A stretch of 22,630 nucleotides of DNA from Planctomycetota bacterium (GCA_013213915.1 JABSRK010000018.1:1-22630); one strand, 5' to 3'; shown: positions 7,788-15,473, numbered from the stretch's first letter. A program made the numbers and translations. The notes: a model not told the origin generated them from the sequence alone.

Positions 7788-9149
7788 TCAGATCTTGAAG
7801 TGGATCGCCTTGCGTTTCGTCAGGTGCAGGAACCCGTAGCGCGAGAGCGTCGATCCGAGTCCGCTATCGCGGCAGCCGGTCCAGGGGAGCGCCGGGTCCA
7901 GGTAGTCGCAGCGGTTCTGGAAGATGGTGCCGGCGTCGAGATCGCGAGCCATCCGTTCGGCCCGGGTCGTGTCGGTGGTCCACACCGACGCGGTCAACCC
8001 GTAGCGGGTGTCGTCCATGGCGTGCTGGGCTTCTTCGTCGTCGGCGACGCGCATGACCGGGAGAAGCGGGCCGAAGGACTCCTCTTGCATGATAAGGGCG
8101 TCGTTGGGGACATCGATGAGGAGTGTCGGCAGCCAGAAGAGCGACCCGTTCATGGCGCCGCCGCCCAGCAGGACGCGAGCACCTCGCCGGGTGGCGTCCC
8201 TTACATGGGATTCGAGCGTGACGTGCGCCGCCGCGGACGCCAGCGGCCCCATGGTGGTGTCTTCGTCGAGCGGATTTCCGAGGCGGTACTGCTCCATGAT
8301 GCTGCGTGCCCGTTCGATGAACGCATCATGGACGCTCTCGTGGACATAGACCCGTTCCACCGCGCAACAGGACTGGCCCGCGTTGTAACACGCGCCATCG
8401 ACGATGCTCTCCACCGCGGTGTCCAAGTCAGCGTCTTCGGCGACGTACGCCGGGTCCTTGCCCCCGAGCTCCAATCCCGCGTCCATGAGTCGAGCGGCGG
8501 CGGAGGCGTAGATGCTGCGGCCGCCCTCGGTGCTGCCGGTGAACGAGACGTGGGCGATACGGCGGTCGCCGATCAGCGCCGCGGTCGCCTCGTGGGTGAG
8601 GATGACGTCCTGAACGAGCCCCGCGGGCTCCATGGCGGCGAAGGCGTCGGCGTAGGCGCGTCCGCAGAGCGGCGTCTTGGCACTGTGCTTGACGATGACC
8701 GCGTTACCAGCCAGGAGGGCCGGTACGACCACGTTCACGGCGATGATCAGGGGGTAGTTCCACGCGGCGATGTCGAGAACGACGCCGAGGGGGGCGTGTT
8801 CGATGCGGCGAACGAAACCCGGACGATCGAGGACATCGGTCGCCAGGGCATCAGGGGCGATCGACAGCATGTGGTCGGCTCGATCAAGCAACGTGGCCAC
8901 CTCGCCGCGGGACTGGGTGATGGGTTTGCCCATCTGCCGGGTGACGTCCTCGGCGATGGACTCGCCGTTGTCGCGGAAGTGGCCCATGGCGGCGCGGACG
9001 CGAGAGATGCGTTCGTCGAGGGGTACGCGTGACCAGACGTCTTGAGCCGCGTAGGCGAACGCCGCCTTTCGTTCGATCGCGTCGCCTTCATCGAAAGGCA
9101 ACTCGCAGATCTCGGCACCGTCGTAAGGACTCGTGACTCGTAGAGGCAA
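7788..9149 (-). CDS. NAD(P)-dependent aldehyde dehydrogenase (Sad/YneI-like)
   Basis: This 453-residue protein is a complete aldehyde dehydrogenase. It has the Rossmann entry AAWNYPLIIAVNVVVPALLAGN, the general base E227 in LELGGKDPAYV and the nucleophile C261 in NAGQSCCAVERV, then QEESFGPLLPV and GLTASVWTTD. The C-terminal NRCDYLDPALPWTGCRDSG is distinctive. In length and pattern it resembles the short succinate-semialdehyde dehydrogenase Sad/YneI more than PhnY. The start is TTG at 9149, since no in-frame ATG or GTG lies close to the conserved N-terminus (LRVTSPYDGAEICELPF); GAGGG lies about 12 nt upstream. Lying in the HAD-amidotransferase direction opposite phnXW, it could oxidise the acetaldehyde released by PhnX, or phosphonoacetaldehyde itself. 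The substrate is unproven. Confidence 0.92.
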   Translation of the reverse strand: MPLRVTSPYDGAEICELPFDEGDAIERKAAFAYAAQDVWSRVPLDERISRVRAAMGHFRDNGESIAEDVTRQMGKPITQSRGEVATLLDRADHMLSIAPDALATDVLDRPGFVRRIEHAPLGVVLDIAAWNYPLIIAVNVVVPALLAGNAVIVKHSAKTPLCGRAYADAFAAMEPAGLVQDVILTHEATAALIGDRRIAHVSFTGSTEGGRSIYASAAARLMDAGLELGGKDPAYVAEDADLDTAVESIVDGACYNAGQSCCAVERVYVHESVHDAFIERARSIMEQYRLGNPLDEDTTMGPLASAAAHVTLESHVRDATRRGARVLLGGGAMNGSLFWLPTLLIDVPNDALIMQEESFGPLLPVMRVADDEEAQHAMDDTRYGLTASVWTTDTTRAERMARDLDAGTIFQNRCDYLDPALPWTGCRDSGLGSTLSRYGFLHLTKRKAIHFKI

Positions 9150-9225
9150 CGCTGCGTCTCGCCCTCGCTGCGGGTGGTCGGTAGGGTAATCGCCACGCCG
9201 AGAGACGGGAAGGGACGCGCGTGGG

Positions 9226-11241
9226 CTACTTCTCGCGCATGACGCGATCGGCGAACGACAGGAACACCATCCAGTCCGCGTCGGTCACGTCATGACGTCC
9301 GGGACGGATGTGGTAACCCAGTCGTCCGAGGGAGGCGTTTCCGGGCTTCGGCATCTCCTTCGCCGGGAGTCCTTCGGTTGCGAGGAGCCGGTAGACCGGA
9401 TCGGCCGCGAGGGTGGACAGGAACTCGCCTCGTGGATCGGCCCACCGGTCGCCTTCGGCGCTGCTGACGAGGCACGCGCGCGGGGCGATGCACGCGATCA
9501 GGGTGTGTTGATCGACGGGCAGGGCGCCCTCGTCGCCGTTGTACGTCTTGAAGCGATCGCAGAACCAGTGGGGAAACGAAGCGTTGATCTGGGCGACGGT
9601 CTCTCCGAACCCGCGTCGAGACAGTGCGGCGCCACCACACCCCGAGTTGTTCGAGATGACCAGCTTGAACCGTTCGTCGCAGGCACCTGCCCACAGCGCC
9701 GTCTTCCCGAGCCGGGAGTGTCCGAGGACCGCGACGCGTCCCCCGTCAATGTCCTTGTCCTGCACGAGTTCGTCCATGGCGCGCGAGAGCCCCCACGCCC
9801 ATGCGCAGATCGATGCCCACGCGTCGTCATCCCGTTTCCCGTCCGTCGCCATGGGGAAGAGGGGGTGGACGCCGTTCGTGAATCCGTCGTGTTCGTCGGG
9901 ATCGATGTCACCGTAGTAGACCGTCGCGAGGGCGTAGCCCCGCGCCACGATCTTCTGCACCGGCCACCGGCCCTTGCGCGACCCGCGCGGCCGCGTGCGC
10001 CTCGTGGCCGGGTTCTTCGTGATCCCTGCGTCCGGCCAGATCGTGTGGTTCCCCCAGAAATTCAGTCCGAGGAACGCAGGTGCCGGTCCCTCACGTTCGT
10101 TCGGGACATAGATGAGCACCCTCATGGACGGAGCGTCGCTCTCCTCGCCGAAACGGATCACGACCTCCTTGCGGGTCGCCAGACCTCCCAGCGCTTTCGG
10201 GTCTGCCGCGCGAGAGATCCTCATTCGCGCAGGACGGCCGGGCATGCGTCCGTAGACGTGGCGCTCGAGAAGCCGCATCAGCGCGACGCGTTGCGCCGGC
10301 CATTGCTCGGCCTTGGTGACGCCCTCGAGGGGATCGGGCAGAACGTACTTCGGGACCTTGGTCTCGTCGTAGTTGGTCTGCGCACCCAGGACGGTGGTGA
10401 TGAGAAACAGGGCGATGAGTGACCTGATCCAGTTCTTGACCTCGATCTGGCGCACGTCCTGGTCGAGCAGGTCGCCGTCGATGCCGAGTCGCCACCCCAG
10501 GTCTTTGCGCGACGGATTGTCGTGTAGTTCTTCGAGTGCATCGACGTGCCGGAGCCCGGCGTCCCGGTCCTTGAAGAACCCGAGCCCTACCAGCTTGTCT
10601 GCGCGGGCGAACATGAGCCGCGCCATCTCGTGGAGGTCGTACTCGGGGTGGTATTGGAGCCCCCAGAACGGCGTGCCTTCATGGACGACATGGACCGCCT
10701 GCACGCTGGTCCACGCGTTCGATGCGAGCACATGGGCGCCATCCGGGACGTGGGTGACCTCGTCGTCGTGGCTCGTGAAGCCGTCGAACACGGGCGGCTT
10801 GCCTGCGTACATGGGGTGGGTGAGGCCCTGATCCGTGAGCCGGATCTTGCGCGCCACACCCATCTCTCGACCGTGCGGGTTTGGTGCTACCTTGCCGCCG
10901 GCGGCCACGACCGCGATCTGGGCGGCCCAGCAGGATCCGAACCCCGGAACTCCGAGCGCGAACGCGCGCCGCTGCAGATCGATCTGGCACTGGACCTCTC
11001 GCGTGTGGTCGTCGTTCACGCAGAGGCTGCAACCCGTCCATGTGATGCCGTCGTACTGCTCGAGTTCGAGACCCGGGTCGATGCCGTCGTCTGCCGGAAA
11101 CAGGATGTCGGCGGATGATCCTTCAGGTGCCCAGTGGAGCAGCATGCGCTCGTAGAGGGTCGCGGCGATGGTCGCGCCACCTGCTTCGAGCTCGTCGCGC
11201 GCCGCCTTGGAATAGCCGTCGATGACGAGAAAGCGGGTCAT
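9226..11241 (-). CDS. class I glutamine amidotransferase fused in frame to a CE15-like carbohydrate esterase
   Basis: One uninterrupted frame of 671 residues holds two unrelated modules. Residues 1-265 are a class I glutamine amidotransferase with its triad intact: C104 in GFGSCWAAQIA, and H198 and E200 in QYHPEYDLHEM. Residues 273-290 (SLIALFLITTVLGAQ) look exactly like a signal peptide or signal anchor. Residues 290-671 resemble planctomycete glucuronoyl/acetylxylan esterases of family CE15, with S509 in GHSRLGK, an NNSGCGGAALSRR segment and H650 in RPGRHDV. The start MTRFLVIDGY forms an ATGA overlap with the HAD gene. Either this is one membrane protein with a cytoplasmic amidotransferase and an exported esterase, or two genes whose intervening stop was lost; an internal GTG near base 10455 (residue 263) could still start the esterase. 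See findings. Confidence 0.8.
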   Translation of the reverse strand: MTRFLVIDGYSKAARDELEAGGATIAATLYERMLLHWAPEGSSADILFPADDGIDPGLELEQYDGITWTGCSLCVNDDHTREVQCQIDLQRRAFALGVPGFGSCWAAQIAVVAAGGKVAPNPHGREMGVARKIRLTDQGLTHPMYAGKPPVFDGFTSHDDEVTHVPDGAHVLASNAWTSVQAVHVVHEGTPFWGLQYHPEYDLHEMARLMFARADKLVGLGFFKDRDAGLRHVDALEELHDNPSRKDLGWRLGIDGDLLDQDVRQIEVKNWIRSLIALFLITTVLGAQTNYDETKVPKYVLPDPLEGVTKAEQWPAQRVALMRLLERHVYGRMPGRPARMRISRAADPKALGGLATRKEVVIRFGEESDAPSMRVLIYVPNEREGPAPAFLGLNFWGNHTIWPDAGITKNPATRRTRPRGSRKGRWPVQKIVARGYALATVYYGDIDPDEHDGFTNGVHPLFPMATDGKRDDDAWASICAWAWGLSRAMDELVQDKDIDGGRVAVLGHSRLGKTALWAGACDERFKLVISNNSGCGGAALSRRGFGETVAQINASFPHWFCDRFKTYNGDEGALPVDQHTLIACIAPRACLVSSAEGDRWADPRGEFLSTLAADPVYRLLATEGLPAKEMPKPGNASLGRLGYHIRPGRHDVTDADWMVFLSFADRVMREK

Positions 11242-11984
11242 AGGGAGCTGATGATACTCGGGAGCTCCTCCCAGTTCCCGCAGACCGCGTCGGCGGCGGT
11301 TCCTGCCAGGTCCTTGTCGCGCGCGGCGACGAAGAGCACGGCCTTCATCCCTGCCGCCTGCGCACCGCGAATGTCGTGATGTTCGCGATCTCCAACATGC
11401 ACCATGGCGTCGAGCGGAACGCCGAGTCCGTTCGCCGCGGCGGTGAACACATCCTTGTGCGGTTTGGACCGTCCGGCCTCGTCGGAGAAGATGCAGGTCT
11501 GGAAATAGTCGAGCAGGTGGTGCGTGCGCAGGATCTCGCGCAGGCACCGCCCGGGGGAGAACACGGCATCCGACACAATGGCGAGGGGCCACCTCGCGGC
11601 GAGCTGTGAGACACCGAGCACGGCGCCCGGCACCGGAATCGGCGCGGGGTCGAGCTCCATCTCCTCCAGGTTGAGGACGACGGCCGCGCGACGTTCCTCC
11701 GAGAGGGGCACACCGAGCTGCACCAGGATGCGGTCGATCCTTTCGGCGACGTCGAACGTCATGTGCCCCTCACGCCAAGATGCGCGAAACTGCTTGGAAA
11801 CGGCGCTGCATGCGTTGGCGAGGCGCTCACTATCCACGAGGACATCCGCGGCGGCGAGGGCGCTGGCGACGACGTCCATGCGGGTGTCCCACTTCGATGC
11901 CATTCCTCGGGCCCGTCGCTCCTGTTCGTCGGAGTCGTCGGCGATGACCGTGTCCCAGAGATCGAGCGTGACGCCGCGGACCAT
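11238..11984 (-). CDS. HAD superfamily hydrolase (probable phosphatase)
   Basis: The 248-residue protein carries all HAD motifs. Motif I is LDLWDT, with nucleophile D8 and acid D11. A helical cap covers about residues 20-110. Motif II is the serine in LAIVSDA, motif III the lysine in GRSKPHKDVF, and motif IV VGDREHHDIRGAQ. This matches haloacid dehalogenase-like phosphatases of the phosphoglycolate phosphatase/DUF-type C1 group. It should hydrolyse a small phosphate ester; the substrate is unknown. Its stop overlaps the amidotransferase start by 4 nt (ATGA), so the two are translationally coupled. It is divergent from phnX with 50 bp between starts, and a TACGAT -10-like hexamer sits 6 nt before the ATG without a Shine-Dalgarno sequence. 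Confidence 0.88.
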   Translation of the reverse strand: MVRGVTLDLWDTVIADDSDEQERRARGMASKWDTRMDVVASALAAADVLVDSERLANACSAVSKQFRASWREGHMTFDVAERIDRILVQLGVPLSEERRAAVVLNLEEMELDPAPIPVPGAVLGVSQLAARWPLAIVSDAVFSPGRCLREILRTHHLLDYFQTCIFSDEAGRSKPHKDVFTAAANGLGVPLDAMVHVGDREHHDIRGAQAAGMKAVLFVAARDKDLAGTAADAVCGNWEELPSIISSL

Positions 11985-11990
11985 ACGCGC

Positions 11991-11996
11991 ATCGTA
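11991..11996 (-). promoter_or_regulatory. candidate -10 element (TACGAT), leaderless start of the HAD gene
   Basis: On the minus strand TACGAT ends 6 nt before the ATG at 11984. It faces away from the phnX promoter with 26 bp between the two -10 hexamers, so the promoters overlap back to back. The -35 is weak. Confidence 0.5.
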
Positions 11997-11999
11997 GCG

Positions 12000-12028
12000 T
12001 TGAGCCCCGATACAGGATCCATTAGCCT
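12000..12028 (+). promoter_or_regulatory. candidate phnX promoter, leaderless
   Basis: A -35-like TTGAGC (12000-12005) is followed by a 17-bp spacer and a -10-like TAGCCT (12023-12028). The -10 ends 6 nt before the phnX ATG, placing the transcription start on the start codon. There is no Shine-Dalgarno sequence. TAGCCT also occurs before the lipoprotein gene at 21264. Confidence 0.5.
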
Positions 12029-12034
12029 GCGGTC

Positions 12035-12835
12035 ATGGGTATCAAAGCGATTATTCTCGACTGGGCCGGGACGACCATGGACTATGGCTGCATGGCGCCT
12101 GCGGTGGTCTTCGCCGCGGTCTTCAAGAAGCACGGCGTGGAGATCACCGTCGATGAAGCGCGCCAGCCCATGGGCGCCCACAAGAAGGTGCATATCCGTG
12201 CGTTGACGCAGATCCCGGCGGTCAACGAGCGCTGGCAGTCCGTTCATGGGAGCGCTCCCACCGAGGAGGACGTGGAGCGCATGTTCACGGATTTCGTCCC
12301 CATGCAACTCGCGTGTCTCGCGGACTACTCGGATCTCATCCCCGGCTGCCTCGAGGCGATCGCGGAGTTCAGAGGGAGAGGGCTGAAGATCGGCTCCACC
12401 ACCGGCTACACGCCGGAGATGATGGGGCTTTTGCTCTCGGAGGCCAAGGCTCGCGGGTATGAGCCCGACGAGACCGTGAGCGCCGGGGACGTGCCGGAGG
12501 GCCGACCCGCGCCCTGGATGTGTCTCGAGAACGCGCGACGGCTCGGCGTCTGGCCGATGAGCGCCATCGTCAAGGTGGATGACACGGTGCCGGGCGTCGC
12601 CGAGGGCATCAACGCTGGCATGTGGAGCATCGGTCTTGCCCGGAGCGGTAACGAAATCGGCCTGCCTCTCGCTGAGGTGGACGCGCTCCCGGAGGCCGAG
12701 TACGCGGCGCGCATCGAGCGCGCGCGGGCTCGGATGAACGCGGCCTCCGCCCACTACGTCGTCGACGACATCACCGGCGTCGCGGCCTGCCTCGATGACA
12801 TCGAGCGTCGTCTCGAGGCCGGAGAGACTCCGTGA
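12035..12835 (+). CDS. phnX: phosphonoacetaldehyde hydrolase (phosphonatase)
   Basis: PhnX cleaves the carbon-phosphorus bond of phosphonoacetaldehyde, giving acetaldehyde and phosphate. The 266-residue protein is full length. Nucleophile D9 lies in ILDWAGTTMDYGCMAP. The cap-domain lysine that forms the Schiff base is K50 in MGAHKKVHIRAL, aligned with K53 of the Bacillus cereus enzyme. KIGSTTGYT and GRPAPWMCLENA are family signatures, and motif IV reads VKVDDTVPGV. The last form differs from the Bacillus VGDTVSDM but resembles Gram-negative PhnX proteins as I recall them. It is first in an operon with phnW (4-nt GTGA overlap) and a glycosyltransferase. Identification is secure from motifs and gene pairing. 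Confidence 0.97.
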   Translation: MGIKAIILDWAGTTMDYGCMAPAVVFAAVFKKHGVEITVDEARQPMGAHKKVHIRALTQIPAVNERWQSVHGSAPTEEDVERMFTDFVPMQLACLADYSDLIPGCLEAIAEFRGRGLKIGSTTGYTPEMMGLLLSEAKARGYEPDETVSAGDVPEGRPAPWMCLENARRLGVWPMSAIVKVDDTVPGVAEGINAGMWSIGLARSGNEIGLPLAEVDALPEAEYAARIERARARMNAASAHYVVDDITGVAACLDDIERRLEAGETP

Positions 12836-13950
12836 CGGACCCGGCGCCGCCGGACAAGCCGCTGTTCACGCCCGGTCCGCTGACGACCAGCCGTTCGGTC
12901 AAGGAGGCCATGCTCCGGGATCTCGGTTCCCGTGACAGCGCGTTTGTTGACACGGTGCGTCAGGTGCGCGACGGGTTGTTGTCCCTCGCGGGTGTTTCGA
13001 CTGACGACGGGTACGAGGCGATCCTTGTCCAGGGTGCCGGGACATTCGGGCTCGAAGCGGTCATCTCCTCAGCCTTGCCGCCCAAGAAGAAGCTGCTCGC
13101 GGTGATCAACGGTGCATACGGCGAGCGTATCGCGACGATCGCAGAGGTCCACGATGTGGAGGTCGTCAAGCTCTGCTTCGCGGAAAATACGACGCCAGAG
13201 GTGGGCGAGATCGAGCGCCTGCTCGACGAGGACCCGACGATTGCGACCGTCGCCGTCGTCCATTGCGAGACCACGACGGGCATCATGAATCCCGTGCATG
13301 CCATCGGCCGGGTGGTCAGCGCTTCCGGGCGGACCTTCTTCGTCGATTCCATGAGCGCATTTGGCGCCATTGATGTGGACGTGGCGACGTGGGGGATCGA
13401 CTTTCTCGTCTCGAGCGCGAACAAGTGCATCGAGGGGGTGCCCGGTTTCTCGTTCGTCATCTGTCGGCGGGAGGCGCTGCTGGCGACGAAGGGGTGGGGT
13501 CGCACGGTCAGTCTTGACCTGCTGGCGCAATGGAAGGGGCTCGAGGCGAACGGGCAATTCCGGTTCACGCCTCCGACGCACGCGATCCTCGCATTCCACC
13601 AGGCTCTGCAGGAGCTCAATGCCGAGGGGGGTGTGGAAGGCCGCAGCACGCGCTATCGCGAGAACCATGTGGCGCTCGTCCAGGGCATGCGCGCGCTCGG
13701 CTTCCAGGAGTACCTGCCGTCCGACGTGCAGGGCCCGATCATTACGTCGTTCCTCTACCCGGACCATGACGCTTTCACGTTCGAGGAGTTCTACGAGCGC
13801 CTGAACAACCGCGGCTTCGTGATCTATCCGGGGAAGGTGACCCAGGCGAACTGCTTCCGCATCGGGACCATCGGACGTCTCTATCCAGACGACATCGGCC
13901 GGTTGCTCGCCGCCATCGAGGCGACCCTCTCGGACATGGGGGTCCGCTAA
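12832..13950 (+). CDS. phnW: 2-aminoethylphosphonate:pyruvate transaminase
   Basis: PhnW transfers the amino group of 2-aminoethylphosphonate to pyruvate, giving phosphonoacetaldehyde and alanine, the first step of the phosphonatase pathway; the reaction is reversible. The 372-residue PLP enzyme of fold type I begins with LFTPGPLTTSRSVKEAML and has the QGAGTFGLEA cofactor loop, VHCETTTGIMNP and FVDSMSAFGAIDVD (PLP-pyridine Asp). The Schiff-base lysine is K198 in SSANKCIEGVPGFSF. The C-terminal GFVIYPGK and CFRIGTIG are also diagnostic. The GTG start overlaps the phnX stop (GTGA), with GGAG 7 nt upstream as a ribosome binding site. The enzyme is cytoplasmic and functionally coupled to PhnX. 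Confidence 0.97.
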   Translation: MTDPAPPDKPLFTPGPLTTSRSVKEAMLRDLGSRDSAFVDTVRQVRDGLLSLAGVSTDDGYEAILVQGAGTFGLEAVISSALPPKKKLLAVINGAYGERIATIAEVHDVEVVKLCFAENTTPEVGEIERLLDEDPTIATVAVVHCETTTGIMNPVHAIGRVVSASGRTFFVDSMSAFGAIDVDVATWGIDFLVSSANKCIEGVPGFSFVICRREALLATKGWGRTVSLDLLAQWKGLEANGQFRFTPPTHAILAFHQALQELNAEGGVEGRSTRYRENHVALVQGMRALGFQEYLPSDVQGPIITSFLYPDHDAFTFEEFYERLNNRGFVIYPGKVTQANCFRIGTIGRLYPDDIGRLLAAIEATLSDMGVR

Positions 13951-13951
13951 C

Positions 13952-15163
13952 GTGACTGCCGGTGGAGGGCGGGTTCTCCACGTCCTTTCACAGCGCCCGA
14001 TGCTGACGGGCAGCGGTGTGACGCTCGATGCACTGGTGCGTGAGGCTGCGAAGGCGGGTTGGGATCAGCACGTCGTCTGTGGCGTGCCGGCCGATGACGG
14101 AAACCCCAGGGTGGGCGATCTCGATGCGTCGCGTGTTCACCCCTTGACGTTTGCATCCGCGGTCGGCGCCGGGGACGGGGTGCTGCCGTTCCCTGTTCCC
14201 GGGATGTCGGACGTGATGCCGTATCCGAGCACGATCTGGTCGTCCATGGACCCATCGCAGCTCCGCTTGTATCGAGAGGCGTGGAGGGCGCATCTCTCGG
14301 AAGTCGTCGCGGCGGCGGAGCCGGACGTCATCCACGCCCACCACGGCTGGATTGTGGCGGCGGTTGCGAAGGAGGTGGCGCCATCGGTCCCGGTTGTCGT
14401 GCACACGCACGGCACGGCCCTGCGTCAGCTCGAGCTCTGTCCGCATCTGCGTGACGACGTGACCGAGGCGTGTCGCCGCGTCGATGTCTGGGCGACGTTG
14501 CATCCGGGACAGCAGGAGGAGTACGGGAGGGTCTACGGCCTGGACGCGGCGTCCGTTCATGTGGTGGGGGCGGGCTATCGGGAGGAGTTGTTCCGGTCGC
14601 AGGGCGCGGGAGCGCGGGCGGGGGTGGCCTACGCCGGGAAGTTGAGCCGCGCCAAGGGCCTCTTCGAGTTGCTGGACGCGGTGGAGGCGCGTGAGGGGGT
14701 TCATCTGCACGTGGCGGGGGACGGGTCCGGGGCGGAGGCTGATGCGTTGCGGGCGCGCATGGCGTCCTTGTCCGAGCGGGTGACCTGGCACGGACGTTTG
14801 GATCAAGAGGATCTCGCTGAGCTGCTGCGCCGTTGCGTGGCGTTCGTGCTGCCGTCGTACTTCGAGGGGCTTCCGCTGGTGCTGGTGGAGGCTGCTGCGT
14901 GCGGCTGTCGGGTTGTCTCGTCGGCCCTGCCAGGGGTGGTGGACGCCCTGGCCGAAGGGTTGGGGGACGCGCTCCAACTGGTGCCTCTGCCTCCCATGAC
15001 GGGGATCGATACGCCGGACTCCGGAGCGAAGGTGGCCTACGCTGAGCGGCTTGGGGAGGCGTTGGATCGGGCGTTGGAGGCGGGTCCGGCGGAGGAGGTG
15101 GACCTGGAGGTGTTCACCTGGAGAGCTGTCTTCAGGCGCGTCCAGGCTCTCTGGCTGCCGTAG
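13952..15163 (+). CDS. GT4-type glycosyltransferase in the phnXW operon
   Basis: The 403-residue protein has two Rossmann-like halves of the GT-B fold. The N-terminal half begins VLHVLSQRPMLTGSGVTLDALV, the acceptor-side glycine-rich loop. It continues with LPFPVPGMSDVMPYPS, DVIHAHHGW and VVVHTHGT. The C-terminal half has VAYAGKLSRAKGLFELLDAV and the nucleotide-sugar signature SYFEGLPLVLVEAAACG, with the E-x7-E pair E305 and E313. It is a retaining GT4-type transferase using an NDP-sugar; donor and acceptor are unknown. The GTG start is 1 nt after the phnW stop, so it is almost certainly co-transcribed with phnX and phnW. No membrane helix is seen. Co-transcription with phosphonatase suggests a glycan or lipid linked to phosphonate metabolism, which is inference. 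Confidence 0.88.
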   Translation: MTAGGGRVLHVLSQRPMLTGSGVTLDALVREAAKAGWDQHVVCGVPADDGNPRVGDLDASRVHPLTFASAVGAGDGVLPFPVPGMSDVMPYPSTIWSSMDPSQLRLYREAWRAHLSEVVAAAEPDVIHAHHGWIVAAVAKEVAPSVPVVVHTHGTALRQLELCPHLRDDVTEACRRVDVWATLHPGQQEEYGRVYGLDAASVHVVGAGYREELFRSQGAGARAGVAYAGKLSRAKGLFELLDAVEAREGVHLHVAGDGSGAEADALRARMASLSERVTWHGRLDQEDLAELLRRCVAFVLPSYFEGLPLVLVEAAACGCRVVSSALPGVVDALAEGLGDALQLVPLPPMTGIDTPDSGAKVAYAERLGEALDRALEAGPAEEVDLEVFTWRAVFRRVQALWLP

Positions 15164-15291
15164 CGGGAATACCCGGTTGCTCCCGCATCGCGTTGTACCC
15201 GCGGGCTTTCGGCGCGTGTCCCATCCGCTTTGCCAGAATCCGGGCAAACGTTACTGGCCAAGCCGTGTGACTTCAGGTCACGATAGTGGTT

Positions 15292-15357
15292 GCGGCGCCG
15301 CGACGGCCGACCTTGCTGCCCACCAGGGGGCCGGTCCGAGCGGCGCTGCTTTTTTTT
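15292..15357 (+). terminator. probable intrinsic terminator of the phnX-phnW-glycosyltransferase operon
   Basis: GCGGCGCCGC (15292-15301) can pair with GCGGCGCTGC (15340-15349) as a 10-bp stem with one G-U pair, and eight T residues follow directly (15350-15357). The 38-nt loop is long for an intrinsic terminator but contains a small CCC-ACCA-GGG hairpin. The T run is the longest in the window, in otherwise GC-rich DNA. Confidence 0.45.
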
Positions 15358-15473
15358 CACGCTACGCGCCGTGCTCGCGCGTCATGACGTGTGAAATCGA
15401 CCACTGTGCCCGCATTGGCCAGCGCGACCCGTCCGCCACTCCTCGCCCGTACAGAACACGCGAGCCCGACGTC

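Noticed and set aside
7800..9032. A 410-residue plus-strand frame opposite the aldehyde dehydrogenase
   Set aside because: Shadow of a complete enzyme on the other strand; high GC content removes stop codons.
9292..10422. A 376-residue plus-strand frame opposite the esterase
   Set aside because: Arg/Asp/Val-rich antisense frame without motifs, while the esterase strand has a complete active site.
11242..11592. N-terminal extension of the amidotransferase frame
   Set aside because: It lies inside the HAD gene in another frame and is Arg-rich; the ATGA overlap at 11238-11241 marks the true start.
12560..12620. PhnX motif IV reads VDDTVPG instead of VGDTVSD, possibly a lost metal ligand
   Set aside because: Gram-negative PhnX proteins, as I recall them, carry the same VDD...PG form, so this is a normal variant.
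4273..15163. A phosphonate biosynthesis cluster
   Set aside because: No pepM or phosphonopyruvate decarboxylase gene is present in the window, and phnX would destroy the intermediate.
13988..15247. A 419-residue minus-strand frame opposite the glycosyltransferase
   Set aside because: It is Arg/His/Gln-rich with no motif, and the plus strand encodes a clear GT4 enzyme in an operon.
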